A DNA stretch of 64,000 nt from Proteiniclasticum sp. (GCF_003514505.1 NZ_DOPX01000010.1:1-64000), one strand, 5' to 3'. Shown: positions 8,553-17,407, counted from the stretch's first letter. Numbers and translations are program-made. The notes: a model not told the origin generated them from the letters alone.

Positions 8553-9686
8553 CTACTCTCCCAGCTGAATGGTTCCATAATATAGGCCACCTGCCACCAT
8601 CTCTTCATAGAGATTGACCCCCAGAAACTTCATGAAGATCTCTTCTGCCTTATCTTCCAGGTTCACATCCTGAAACTCTTCCGGATAAAGGATCTTCCCG
8701 GCATGGTAGGCATTGAGAAAGGCATAGGTGAAATTGGTGCCTGCATTGTTGAAAGACGGCATGGTATAGACCTGCCCCTCTTGTACCGCCCGAAGATTTT
8801 CAAAATACTCCGGATGGTCCTGATACTCCTTGGTCACAAGATCGAGATTTCCAGGATCCAGGAATATCACCTGGGGATCCCAGGTCATGATCTTTTCAAG
8901 ATCCGCCTCATAAAAGCCCTCTATGGCAGCATCCTCCGCCACGTTTTTCGCATGGATCGCATCAAAGATGCCGAACTTGGAGTAGGTGCCTGAAAAGCCC
9001 CGTCTGCCGTTAAAGGTTACAGCCCCTGCATAGGCCCGTAGCTTCTTTTCTTCCGGCACATTTTCTGTCCGCGCCGTAAGATCTGATAGCATGCTGTCCA
9101 TATAGCTAAGAACTTCCTCTGCCCTGTCTTCCTTCTTGATGACCTCTCCAAAGACTCTCATGGCTTTATAAAAAGACTCCGGAGAAAGGCCTGTGCTGTG
9201 CCTGACAGAAACCACGGGAATCCCTGTCTGAGCCTCCAGCTCCTCTGCTGCCTCATAATCAAAGCCTGCGATGATGACATCCGGGGAAACCAGGATGATC
9301 TCTTCAGAGAATCCATTGTTCTGTCCGCTGCCGCCTCCTTCACCCACCACTGGAAGCTTTAAAAGGTCCTCCCGGTAGATGGGGTTATAGTCCCGCCGAA
9401 TATTGACCCCTTCAGAAAGGTAGGCTTCGCTTCCCACCACCATATCCATGGCCTGAAGATACGCCGCAAGTCTTGGAGCTCCTGAACCCAGGCAGATGAT
9501 GGTTTGAACCTCCACTGGAATCTCCACATCTCTTCCCACGGCATCGGTGATGATTCTCGTCTGGGACGCAGCTGGGGTATCCAGCACATCCTTCTCCACT
9601 GTTTCTTTTTCTCCACATCCTGTAAAGCTTGTGAGGACACTCAAGGCAAGCCCCATCAGCAGAATGCTTTTTAACTTTCTCTTCAT
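8553..9686 (-). CDS. Iron/metal-type ABC substrate-binding lipoprotein
   Basis: 377 residues. The signal peptide ends in a lipobox (LTSFTGC, Cys at about 24), so it is lipid-anchored on the outer face of the membrane. It is a class III (helical hinge) binding protein: DAVGRDVEIPVEVQTIICLGSG, SEEIILVSPDVIIAG and WDPQVIFLDPGN are typical of the FepB/BtuF family. The stretch RDYNPIYREDLLKLPVVGEG resembles the iron-binding-protein branch. The ribosome binding site is AAAGGAG. It leads the operon. Its position just beyond a hypA/hypB cluster makes nickel, cobalt or iron supply to hydrogenase-type enzymes conceivable, but this is inference. Confidence 0.88.
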   Translation of the reverse strand: MKRKLKSILLMGLALSVLTSFTGCGEKETVEKDVLDTPAASQTRIITDAVGRDVEIPVEVQTIICLGSGAPRLAAYLQAMDMVVGSEAYLSEGVNIRRDYNPIYREDLLKLPVVGEGGGSGQNNGFSEEIILVSPDVIIAGFDYEAAEELEAQTGIPVVSVRHSTGLSPESFYKAMRVFGEVIKKEDRAEEVLSYMDSMLSDLTARTENVPEEKKLRAYAGAVTFNGRRGFSGTYSKFGIFDAIHAKNVAEDAAIEGFYEADLEKIMTWDPQVIFLDPGNLDLVTKEYQDHPEYFENLRAVQEGQVYTMPSFNNAGTNFTYAFLNAYHAGKILYPEEFQDVNLEDKAEEIFMKFLGVNLYEEMVAGGLYYGTIQLGE

Positions 9687-9764
9687 ACTGTTCTCCTTTA
9701 AAGCCAGAAAATCCGGTCTTTTCTTTCTCTTTCCTCATCCTTCCACTTAGAAGGTCATAAGAAA

Positions 9765-9783
9765 GGCACCTATAAAAGGTGCC
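9765..9783 (-). terminator. Probable terminator of the hypB-hypA operon
   Basis: GGCACCT and AGGTGCC arms with a 5-base loop; on the minus strand they are followed by TTTCTTAT. It lies about 70 bases beyond the stop of the last minus-strand gene and upstream of the binding-protein gene, so it separates the two operons. Confidence 0.6.
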
Positions 9784-9853
9784 CACTTCATCCACGATAT
9801 CTCTACTCTGCAAGGTTTCAGGAAAAACCCTAACACTCTTACTATAATTTTTT

Positions 9854-10780
9854 CTACAGTCCGTTGGCGGTTAAAGTCTTCTTATAGGCATCGGTGTGCA
9901 CGTAAAGTTCCTGCCGTATAGGGTTCACCTTTCTCTGTCTCATGGTGTACACCATGAAGAAGAAGACGCCCAGGTTGAACACAAAGGACAGAACACTGAG
10001 GCTCATGAGGGCTCCGGTGCTGTAGGTAGGGATCACCTTGAAGAAGGAAGCCGTCTGGAAGTCCACGGACAGAGAGAACATGGCATAAAGAGACAGGATC
10101 TGCGCTCTATGCTGCAGCCATGCGCCCCGCTTGAAGAAATACTCCGCAATGACCGCGGCGGTTAAAATGCCAAATCCCGCGTAGAGGGATCGGGTGGAGA
10201 TGCAGTTATAAACATAGGCATAATTCCATAGGGTATAGCCGATGACGTAGGGCCAGGTCATATCCGGCCAGATCATATCTCTGGATTTGTCCTTGGACAC
10301 CCGGATGCCCACAAATCCTGTGAGGGTGATGATGGTGAAGACTCCGGCAATGGCATTTAGAATGTTCCAGGGACCACCCTGAACCACAATGCCGCCTGCG
10401 TCCACCGTCAGGGTCTTATAGGTCACAAAGATCTCCAGCTCTCTGAATACCGCCTCTGCAATGTTGATGGAGAGGATGGCTGCTGGAAAAACCGCAGCAA
10501 ACTTCTTTGTGCCAAGCTTTGTAAAGCGAATGAGAAGGAATCCATAGACACCGATGAGGGCGGATACCACTTTCACCCAGCCGAACCAGGTTTTCCCAGT
10601 GGGAGAACCCAAGGGGCCAAAAAAGATGCCCATGGCCAGAAGCACTGGAAGAAGGACAAACATCAGCACCGATACTGCTTTGGATCTTCTGCTGATCTCA
10701 TTTAAGAAAAGGAATGCGGCGATGAACGCCAGGAGGGCCAGGAAACTCTGTACATTTAAACCTTCGTATAAAAATCCCAT
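9854..10780 (-). CDS. Multi-pass membrane protein, DUF5692-like
   Basis: 308 residues with about eight or nine hydrophobic segments. The ends are polar, with a basic tail after YTMRQRKVNPIRQELY. It resembles the DUF5692 membrane family from memory; its function is unknown to me. It is the last gene of a minus-strand unit that reads hypB, the FeS flavoprotein, hypA, then this protein, 15 bases after the hypA stop. Context suggests a link to redox or metal handling (for example, a metal or proton pathway), but nothing in the sequence proves this. Confidence 0.7.
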   Translation of the reverse strand: MGFLYEGLNVQSFLALLAFIAAFLFLNEISRRSKAVSVLMFVLLPVLLAMGIFFGPLGSPTGKTWFGWVKVVSALIGVYGFLLIRFTKLGTKKFAAVFPAAILSINIAEAVFRELEIFVTYKTLTVDAGGIVVQGGPWNILNAIAGVFTIITLTGFVGIRVSKDKSRDMIWPDMTWPYVIGYTLWNYAYVYNCISTRSLYAGFGILTAAVIAEYFFKRGAWLQHRAQILSLYAMFSLSVDFQTASFFKVIPTYSTGALMSLSVLSFVFNLGVFFFMVYTMRQRKVNPIRQELYVHTDAYKKTLTANGL

Positions 10781-10795
10781 GATAAGCTCCTTTCA

Positions 10796-11137
10796 CTAAT
10801 ACGCAACGACTTCTTTGATGTTAAACTCCTGACCGGAGAGGAGTGTATAACTACTCCCCCCGCAGGAAGGACAGATGCGGCGGTGGGTGACAATGTTAAA
10901 GGTTTCCCCGCAGCCATGGCACTTGGCCATGGCTGGTAAGGTGAGGATTTCAAGCTTTGTCTCTTCATAAGCGGTGCCGCTCACCGCTGCCGGATAGCAT
11001 TCCTCGATGAATCTTGGAATGGCCTGGGAAAGCTGACCGATTTCCAGCACAATCTTATCCACCTTGGACAGCTGGTTTTCCAGAACAAAGCTGTCCACCA
11101 CCCGGATCACTTCATAGACAATACCAAGTTCATGCAT
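10796..11137 (-). CDS. hypA: Hydrogenase nickel-incorporation protein HypA
   Basis: A zinc-containing nickel metallochaperone, 113 residues, the normal family length. The N-terminal MHELGIV carries the Ni-binding His2-Glu3 pair. The zinc site is formed by two CxxC pairs (CHGCGE and CPSCGG). HypA works with HypB to insert nickel into [NiFe] hydrogenases; homologues also serve urease. No nickel enzyme is encoded in this window, so the client must be elsewhere or unconventional. The gene follows the large FeS flavoprotein gene by 12 bases. Confidence 0.93.
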   Translation of the reverse strand: MHELGIVYEVIRVVDSFVLENQLSKVDKIVLEIGQLSQAIPRFIEECYPAAVSGTAYEETKLEILTLPAMAKCHGCGETFNIVTHRRICPSCGGSSYTLLSGQEFNIKEVVAY

Positions 11138-11149
11138 ACAAACACCCCA

Positions 11150-13924
11150 TCATCTGGTTTCACTGAACGGATTGATCTTGTTCAGTGTAATCTTCGCTTT
11201 TCTTGTAATGGCATTTTTCATCACAGACTTTGGCAGTTTGTCCAGCTCAAAGCCCTTGACATCGTGGACTCTTTCCAGACTGATGGCACCGAATTTGCAC
11301 CTTAAAGTGCAGGCGCCACAGCCCACACATAGATACTCATCCACTTTGCTGGCACCGCAGCCAAGACATCTGGAGGACTCTTTCCTTATCTGCTCTTCCG
11401 TGAGAACCCCTCTTAAATCCTTGAAGGTATCTCTGGCTACTCTGCCAGAAATTGCAGCGGTTCTCTGACGCTCTGTACCGTCATAATCCACAATCTCCTT
11501 GAGATTGCTCTTATCCAGCATGATGTAGGAGTGGTTGTCCCGTCCAAAGACCAGGGACTGTCCATTCTGCACAAATCTGTGGATGGAGATGGCCGCTTCT
11601 TTCCCTGCTGCAATGGCATCAATGGCAAGTCTTGGTCCGCTGGCCACATCGCCGCCGGCAAAAATGTCGGCCTTGGAGGACTGCAGCGTCACAGGGTGCA
11701 CCTTGATGGTCTGACGCTCTGTTAGAAGAACATCCTCTCCCTGGAGAAGCTCTCCATACCCATAGGTCTGACCCACAGATAAAAGCACATGGTCACAAGG
11801 AACCAGAATGGTGTCTGTCTCATCATAGACAGGTGCAAATCTTCCGGAAGCATCAAAGATGGAGGTGCATTTTTTAAACTCCACGCCCGTGACCTTCACG
11901 CCGTCATGAAGAATGCGCACAGGACCCCAGCTGTTGTGGATGGACACCTCTTCAGAGAGTGCTTCCTCCACTTCTTCCTCGTGGGCTGGCATGGCGTCTC
12001 GTGGCTCCAGGCAGTAAAGAGCTGCGCTCTCCACACCGGGAAGCCGGATGGAACTTCTGGCCACATCAATGGCCACATTGCCGCCGCCGATGACGACAAC
12101 CTTCCCGGATACCCCTGGATTTTCTCCGAGATTGATCTTCTTCAGGAATTCTACGCCGTGCATGACCTCTGGAAGCCCTTCTCCCTGAAGACCCAGGTTT
12201 CTGCCTAAGGAAGCCCCAACGGCGATGTAGAAGGCATGGAAGCCTTTTTCTCTCAGCTGCGATAAAGTCACATCCTTGCCCACTTCAACGCCGGTCTCAA
12301 ACTTCACGCCAAGACCCTTGATGACTTCAATCTCCGCATCCACCACATCTTTTTCCAGACGGTAGGAAGGAATGCCTAAGGTGAGCATACCGCCCAGCTT
12401 CTTTTCCTTTTCAAACACCGTCACATCGTAGCCGTCCAGAGCCAGATCATAGGCACAGGTGAGTCCCGATGGGCCGGATCCGATGATGGCCACTTTCTTA
12501 TCACTGTAGTCATGACGCTTCTTTGGCACATAGCGGGTACCTGCCTCCAGGTCCTTCTCTGCAATGAACTTCTTGATGTCATCCACAGCCACCGCTTCAT
12601 CATAGGCGCTTCTTGTGCAGTCCTCCTCACAAAGTCTTGGACAGACTCTGCCGCAGACCGCAGGCAGCGGGTTGTGCTTTTTGATGAGCTCTAAAGCTTC
12701 AGTGTATTTGCCCTGGGCAGCCAGCTTGATGTACCCTTGCACTGGAATATGCGCTGGACACTTGGTGATACATGGAGCAGTTCCGGAGTCTAAGGTGTTT
12801 TTCCGGTTCACCCGGTAGTCGCTGTTCCACTTGTCCTCTTGCCACTCGGTGTTTCTTGGGGTTACCTTTGTGATCTTCTCATCGAGAGGCGTCTTTGCGC
12901 AAAGCTTCTGACCAAGTCTGATGGCATTGGTGGGACACACATCCACACACTCTCCGCAGGCAACGCATTTGGACTCATCCACCACGGACTTATAGTTGGA
13001 ACGTACGATGTCATTATTGAGATACTCATTGGCCAGTCTCATGGCATAGCAGCCACAGCCGCAGCAGTTGCAGATGGCATGGGTATGTCCTGGCGTATCC
13101 AGGTTCGGCACAGAGTGCATGAGTCCGTTGTCCTCAGCTTTTCGGATGATCTCATAGGCTTCTTCCCTTGTAATCTCCCGACCTCTTCCGGTTTTGATGT
13201 AGTACTCCGCCGCATGGTCCAGCTGAATGCACATCTCTTCCTTGAGATGTCCGCAGCCTTCATGCATGGCTTCTCTGGAGGTTCTGCAGGAGCAGTCGGA
13301 CACAGAGAAGATATGGGCTTCGTCGAGGTGCTTGGAGATTTCCTCGTAGCTGGCCTTTTTAGAGTTTCCGTCGATGGCACGCTCGATGGGAAGAACCCTC
13401 ATGGGACCTCCACCGATGGGCATGATGCCTGCCGCCATGGGTCCTTTCTTGCTGCCGAAGAAGTAGAAAGCTTCTGCCACTTCCGGATGCTTTGCCACCA
13501 GTTCTTTGTTGTTGTTGATCATCTCCAGATGTCCAGGCACAAAGATGTCATGCCAGTACACATCCACCCCATCCACAGTGTTCCAGAAGGTGACTCCGGT
13601 CCAGGCCAGATGCTGCAGCGCTTCTTTCACTTTTTCCAAAGGCTCCCCGGCAGACGCTGCAATCTCCTCTGCACTCTTTTTGTCTCTAAAAGACACATGA
13701 AGGGCAATCTTCGCCTCATAGGGAGAAAGGATGGGCGCCAGAGCATAATACTCCGGACCAAAAGGAATGGCCTCCCGGCTGGTTCCCGCTTTAGTTCTGC
13801 CGATCTTGTTTGCAAGATCCACAATCTCCTGACGGTATTCTCTGCCGTCCACATCTGCCCAGTTCAGAGCAAAGTTAAATCTTTTCGACTTATTGAAATT
13901 TGTTTTTTCCTGTTTTTTTGCCAT
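11150..13924 (-). CDS. Large multi-[4Fe-4S] FAD oxidoreductase with GltD/NfnB-like core
   Basis: A cytosolic protein of 924 residues. Order: an N-terminal helical region; a Cys-rich module (DCSCRTSREAMHEGCG, later CNCCGCGCYA) near residues 205-300; a ferredoxin module (CVACGECVDVCPTNA) near 320; then a glutamate-synthase small-subunit-like core. The core contains CPAHIPVQGYIKLA, CGRVCPRLCEEDC, an FAD Rossmann site VAIIGSGPSGLTCAYDLA and an NADPH Rossmann site VVVIGGGNVAIDVARSS. The C-terminus adds another Cys cluster (CLGCGASKVDEYLCVGCGAC). It probably moves electrons between NAD(P)H and ferredoxin-like carriers. It lies between hypB and hypA with 3- and 12-base gaps, which ties it to hydrogen or nickel-enzyme metabolism. 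The partner enzyme is unknown. Confidence 0.87.
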   Translation of the reverse strand: MAKKQEKTNFNKSKRFNFALNWADVDGREYRQEIVDLANKIGRTKAGTSREAIPFGPEYYALAPILSPYEAKIALHVSFRDKKSAEEIAASAGEPLEKVKEALQHLAWTGVTFWNTVDGVDVYWHDIFVPGHLEMINNNKELVAKHPEVAEAFYFFGSKKGPMAAGIMPIGGGPMRVLPIERAIDGNSKKASYEEISKHLDEAHIFSVSDCSCRTSREAMHEGCGHLKEEMCIQLDHAAEYYIKTGRGREITREEAYEIIRKAEDNGLMHSVPNLDTPGHTHAICNCCGCGCYAMRLANEYLNNDIVRSNYKSVVDESKCVACGECVDVCPTNAIRLGQKLCAKTPLDEKITKVTPRNTEWQEDKWNSDYRVNRKNTLDSGTAPCITKCPAHIPVQGYIKLAAQGKYTEALELIKKHNPLPAVCGRVCPRLCEEDCTRSAYDEAVAVDDIKKFIAEKDLEAGTRYVPKKRHDYSDKKVAIIGSGPSGLTCAYDLALDGYDVTVFEKEKKLGGMLTLGIPSYRLEKDVVDAEIEVIKGLGVKFETGVEVGKDVTLSQLREKGFHAFYIAVGASLGRNLGLQGEGLPEVMHGVEFLKKINLGENPGVSGKVVVIGGGNVAIDVARSSIRLPGVESAALYCLEPRDAMPAHEEEVEEALSEEVSIHNSWGPVRILHDGVKVTGVEFKKCTSIFDASGRFAPVYDETDTILVPCDHVLLSVGQTYGYGELLQGEDVLLTERQTIKVHPVTLQSSKADIFAGGDVASGPRLAIDAIAAGKEAAISIHRFVQNGQSLVFGRDNHSYIMLDKSNLKEIVDYDGTERQRTAAISGRVARDTFKDLRGVLTEEQIRKESSRCLGCGASKVDEYLCVGCGACTLRCKFGAISLERVHDVKGFELDKLPKSVMKNAITRKAKITLNKINPFSETR

Positions 13925-13927
13925 GTT

Positions 13928-14590
13928 CTACTTCCTTCCCATTTGCTTTCTGATCCAGTTTGTCCAGGCGTCCATTCCTTCTCCGGTCTTTGCCGAGAGA
14001 GGGAAGATCTCAATGTCCTTATTCAGCTGATACACCCTTTCCTTCAGCGCTTCCATATCAAAATCAAAGTAGGGCATCACATCCATCTTGCTGATGAGAA
14101 GCGCATCCACCTTGGCGAAGATCATGGGATACTTGAGAGGCTTGTCGTCTCCCTCCGGTACGCTTAGTATTGCGATGTTCTTCATGGCTCCCGTATCGTA
14201 GCCCACAGGACAGATGAGGTTTCCGATATTTTCCAGAAACACCAGATCCAGATCCGAAACCTCCAGGGCATCCACCCCGGCTCTCGCCATGGTGGCGTCA
14301 ATATGGCACAGTCCGTCTGTGTGCATCTGCACCGCTCTCGCACCTGCCTCCTGGACGGTTTTTGCGTCCACATCCGAGTCCACATCCGCTTCAATGACGC
14401 CGATGTTCATTTCTTCTTTCAGCGCCTTCACCGTGCTCACCAGCGTGGTGGTTTTTCCGCTGCCGGGAGAGGACATGACATTCACCATGAAGGCTCCATT
14501 TTCTCTTAAAAACCCTCTGGTTTCCTCTGCCACTTTCTTGTTGTCCTCATAGATATTCTTCTTGATGGAAAAGACTTTCAGCTCACTCAT
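13928..14590 (-). CDS. hypB: Hydrogenase nickel-incorporation GTPase HypB
   Basis: A GTPase of the SIMIBI class that delivers nickel with HypA, 220 residues. The P-loop is MSSPGSGKTTTLV, and the G-domain metal site is the Cys-His pair in GLCHIDATMARAG. Further motifs are FLENIGNLICP and a NKxD-equivalent LISKMDVMPYF. The N-terminal CxxCGC nickel site and the His-rich stretch found in some homologues are absent, so this is the short form. It is the first gene of the minus-strand hyp unit; a promoter and a Rex-like site lie upstream. Confidence 0.94.
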   Translation of the reverse strand: MSELKVFSIKKNIYEDNKKVAEETRGFLRENGAFMVNVMSSPGSGKTTTLVSTVKALKEEMNIGVIEADVDSDVDAKTVQEAGARAVQMHTDGLCHIDATMARAGVDALEVSDLDLVFLENIGNLICPVGYDTGAMKNIAILSVPEGDDKPLKYPMIFAKVDALLISKMDVMPYFDFDMEALKERVYQLNKDIEIFPLSAKTGEGMDAWTNWIRKQMGRK

Positions 14591-14619
14591 TTCTACACCT
14601 CAACCCTTTATTTGACATG

Positions 14620-14648
14620 ATTATAACAATCTGATATTCCATGAACAA
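14620..14648 (-). promoter_or_regulatory. hypB: Candidate promoter for the hypB operon
   Basis: On the minus strand TTGTTC (14643-14648) and TATAAT (14620-14625) are separated by 17 bases, about 30 bases before the hypB start. The -10 is consensus; the -35 is partial. Confidence 0.6.
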
Positions 14649-14657
14649 CTGCCCTTT

Positions 14658-14675
14658 TTGTCTTAAAATTAACAA
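14658..14675. promoter_or_regulatory. Rex-like half-degenerate operator upstream of hypB
   Basis: TTGTCTTAAAATTAACAA matches the Rex consensus TTGTTAA-N4-TTAACAA at 11 of 14 fixed positions, with the right half perfect. It lies just upstream of the hypB -35 box. Weak alone, but a better site lies in the hydrogenase promoter at 19451. Confidence 0.4.
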
Positions 14676-14847
14676 TAATTTACTTTACCCATCTGTTTAC
14701 AATAGATGGAGAGTCCCTGTAAACAGGCAATATCCATCGAAGTGTACACACCACCCCAAAGTAAAATTTTCTTTCTACATTGTATAAAGCCTTGTATTAT
14801 GTTAAAGTTTTGGTAAATCATGTGCAGAAGAAATGGGGGGGATAACT

Positions 14848-15834
14848 ATGGATTCCAAAGAAAAGCAGAACATCCTGGCAGAGGGTCAGAAATATGGCAT
14901 CACCACCACCTGCGAGAAGTATGGCATCTCCCGGACTCTCTATTACCGGTGGCTCCACCGGTATGAAACCAAGGGCATGGAAGGCCTGACGTTAAGGAAA
15001 GCCCCAAAGTCTCCAGCGAACCGTACACCTATGGATCTGGAGGAGAAGGTGCTCACCCTCATCCGGACCTATCCCGCTTTGGGTCCTAGAGAAATCAAGT
15101 ACCTTCTGGAGGAGATTGACGTCCATCTCAGTGAATCTGCGGTGTACAACATCATGAAGCGCCATAATCTCTCAAGACGGGAGCAGCGTTTGGCTTTTTC
15201 CCGAAAGAAGCTACCAAAGTCCTCTTCCGGAATGCTTCCCTATGAAGATGCAAAAAGTGGAGAGTGCTGGTTTTTCTATCTTACTGCCTGCGGACACTGG
15301 CAGGAGGAAAAGCCTCTTTACATATACAGCATCATCGACTACCAAAGCAGGATCGCCTGCTCGCGTCTTTATGAGACACTTTCCATGGACTGCTTTGAAG
15401 ATCTTCTCACCGCTGCAGCGCTTCCTGTGGCCCAGAACCTGGGCTTTCAGACAAAATATCTGGTGTTTTTGGAAGACGCTCAGCTTCAGTGTAAAAACAG
15501 GACCCTCTTTGAGGAAAAGGTCCATGAGATTCTTCACGCCAGCGGATTTGATCCGGAGCTTCATTTTCTGAAAAGTGAGGCTCTGCCAAAAGAGATCCTG
15601 TCCCTTCGGGAAAGCTACACAAAAGTCTGTCTGTCAGCCCTGATGCCGAGGCTCTCCCAGTCAGAACCTCTGTCTTCCCTGAAGATCGCCCTCCAAAGAG
15701 AAATCAGAAGCTATAATCTTTCCCACAAGATGCTCTATGAAGACCTCTTTCTCTCCCCTTTGGAGTTTCACAGAAGATCCATCGGAGTGGGAACCATTCT
15801 TCCATTATGGGCCTATATGGACCGGGAATATTAA
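14848..15834 (+). CDS. Transposase-derived HTH protein (IS481/IS3-like), probably domesticated
   Basis: About 328 residues. Residues 1-60 form a helix-turn-helix of the transposase type (CEKYGISRTLYYRWLHRY, then GMEGLTLRK). A second HTH follows (LGPREIKYLLEE, then LSESAVYNIMKRHNLS). The remainder has the layout of an RNase H-like integrase core (PLYIYSIIDYQSRIACSRLY), but the usual catalytic triad is not evident: the expected WxxD is WFFYLT. No terminal inverted repeats or target duplication are seen. The frame is intact, and the gene stops 12 bases before an FAD oxidoreductase gene with its own ribosome binding site, like a normal operon. The start is chosen at 14848 after a G7 run; an ATG at 14833 is possible. 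A DNA-binding regulator derived from a transposase is the favoured reading. Confidence 0.68.
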   Translation: MDSKEKQNILAEGQKYGITTTCEKYGISRTLYYRWLHRYETKGMEGLTLRKAPKSPANRTPMDLEEKVLTLIRTYPALGPREIKYLLEEIDVHLSESAVYNIMKRHNLSRREQRLAFSRKKLPKSSSGMLPYEDAKSGECWFFYLTACGHWQEEKPLYIYSIIDYQSRIACSRLYETLSMDCFEDLLTAAALPVAQNLGFQTKYLVFLEDAQLQCKNRTLFEEKVHEILHASGFDPELHFLKSEALPKEILSLRESYTKVCLSALMPRLSQSEPLSSLKIALQREIRSYNLSHKMLYEDLFLSPLEFHRRSIGVGTILPLWAYMDREY

Positions 15835-15846
15835 GGAGTAGAATGT

Positions 15847-17046
15847 ATGCACATCGCTGTCATCGGCGGAGGATTCAGCGGCCTTCTGGCCGCGTACCTT
15901 CTTCAAAAAAAAGACATCCACGTTACTGTTTATGAAAAAGAATCTCTTCTGGGAGGCCATATAAGAACCCTGAACTGTCATGGCCTAACGGTGGAAATCG
16001 GAACTGCAGCTGCTTTTTCTCCACATCTCAAAGAGCTGCTTCTGGAGCTGGGCATTCCCTATTCAGAGAGGTTCACCTATAGAAACTTTCTCGATGAGAA
16101 CTATCAGAAAGTAGAGCAGCTGAGTCATGAGGAAGTGGTGAAGCTCATAGAAGAGCTCCCGCGGTATGAGGCGCTCTACAGCTCACATTTTTCTCAGTGG
16201 GCTTCTCCTTTTTATGGAGAATTTGGGTATCTGAAAATGCCTCTTTGTGACTTTTTGACGATGCATGATCTTCCCATGTTGAGACAAGTCATCGCACCCC
16301 ATCTTTCCGCCTACGGATTTGGGGCCATAGAAGAGGTTCCGGCCTACTATGCCCTTCACACCTTTGATCCCCAGACCATTAAAGCCATCATCCGGGGTGA
16401 TAAACTGCTTTTTGTGGAAGAGGGCATGCAGTGCCTTATTGAGAAGCTCAGTGCGCATCTGACAGACATCCGTTATGGGTCTGAGGTGATTCATGTGGAG
16501 CCTGTCTCAAATAAAGTACGAATCGACACCTCTTTTGACGCGGCACTTTATGATCAGGTGCTGGTGACGACGAAGCTTCCCAAGGGTGTGCTGAAGGATG
16601 ATCTCTATAATGACCTTATGAAAAAGATTGATACCAATCCCTATATCACCTGCACCTACGAAGTGGAGAACAAAAACATCGTCACCACCTACTACAAAGC
16701 CAACGCAGGAAAAAAAGAGTGTCTCCAGTTTTTCAATGTCTATAAAGACAAAGAAAAAACCATCCTGGTGGCCTACACCTATGGACAGCTTACAAAAAAT
16801 TTAGTGGAGAACATCACAGAGGATCTCATTAGGACCGGGATTGAAGTGAAGCATCTCATCATGGCCAAGCAGTGGTATATTTTCCCCCACCTGAAAACTC
16901 ATAATCTCACGGAGGATTTTTATGAGCAGCTTTTGGCGCACCAGAAAAAGAGCCCCATCTGCCTCACCGGGACCCTCATGACAAAACCTTCCATCTCCCA
17001 TCTCTATGAAGCCATTAAAAGCTTTGTGCAGGAAAGATTTTCTTGA
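15847..17046 (+). CDS. FAD-dependent oxidoreductase (protoporphyrinogen oxidase/amine oxidase fold)
   Basis: 399 residues, soluble. The N-terminal dinucleotide site is HIAVIGGGFSGLLAAYLL with the acidic end VTVYEKE, followed by the GG-doublet LLGGHIRTL typical of the amine oxidase, phytoene desaturase and HemY family. Length is slightly below the usual 430-470. A ribosome binding site AAGGAG lies 8 bases upstream, 12 bases after the transposase-derived gene. Substrate cannot be read from sequence. Position between hypB and the [FeFe] hydrogenase hints at a redox role. Confidence 0.85.
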   Translation: MHIAVIGGGFSGLLAAYLLQKKDIHVTVYEKESLLGGHIRTLNCHGLTVEIGTAAAFSPHLKELLLELGIPYSERFTYRNFLDENYQKVEQLSHEEVVKLIEELPRYEALYSSHFSQWASPFYGEFGYLKMPLCDFLTMHDLPMLRQVIAPHLSAYGFGAIEEVPAYYALHTFDPQTIKAIIRGDKLLFVEEGMQCLIEKLSAHLTDIRYGSEVIHVEPVSNKVRIDTSFDAALYDQVLVTTKLPKGVLKDDLYNDLMKKIDTNPYITCTYEVENKNIVTTYYKANAGKKECLQFFNVYKDKEKTILVAYTYGQLTKNLVENITEDLIRTGIEVKHLIMAKQWYIFPHLKTHNLTEDFYEQLLAHQKKSPICLTGTLMTKPSISHLYEAIKSFVQERFS

Positions 17047-17052
17047 ATGAAA

Positions 17053-17097
17053 AGAGGGCAGTGGCACATCTTGATTGTGGCATTGCCCTCTCTTTAT
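17053..17097 (+). terminator. Terminator after the FAD oxidoreductase
   Basis: A long stem AGAGGGCAGTGGCACA with TGTGGCATTGCCCTCT (one mismatch, one wobble), 7-base loop, then CTTTAT. It begins 6 bases after the stop. Confidence 0.75.
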
Positions 17098-17227
17098 CAT
17101 AAACAGACGCAGTTTCTCCTCCTGAAGTTTCACTTATTGTTCAAAGAATCCTCACAGGCAGGTTTCAGTTCTCCCTTACAATGAATCCAAGTACTTTTTC
17201 ATGAAATTCAAAGGAGGACGGCAAATC

Positions 17228-17407
17228 ATGGCAGATGATCTAGATAAGAAACTGAACCATCCAAAAAACAATGACCTGGAAGATGCCCCGGAGTCCGGTA
17301 CCGTGGTGCAGAAGGACGATCCATCCAAACCCTTCCATGCAGACAAGGATGATAACCTGGACTCTGTGGGGGAAGCCCCAGAGTCCGGAACCCTTCGAGA
17401 CAGATAA
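17228..17407 (+). CDS. Small acidic hydrophilic protein with two APESGT motifs
   Basis: 59 residues, starting at the ATG at 17228 behind AAAGGAGG (an in-frame ATG 9 codons earlier has no such signal). The protein is nearly all polar and carries two copies of a short motif, DAPESGTV and EAPESGTL, about 30 residues apart. No membrane segment or cysteine. It has its own hairpin terminator. I do not recognise the family; a disordered stress or binding protein is possible. Confidence 0.7.
   Translation: MADDLDKKLNHPKNNDLEDAPESGTVVQKDDPSKPFHADKDDNLDSVGEAPESGTLRDR

Noticed and set aside
12839..14167. 442-codon open frame on the plus strand opposite the FeS flavoprotein gene and hypB
   Set aside because: It is antisense to two well-supported genes, has no ribosome binding site, and its protein has no recognisable motif. 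It is a codon-bias shadow.
14591..17200. Active insertion sequence around the transposase-like gene
   Set aside because: I found no terminal inverted repeats or target duplications, the catalytic residues are not evident, and the downstream gene seems cotranscribed.
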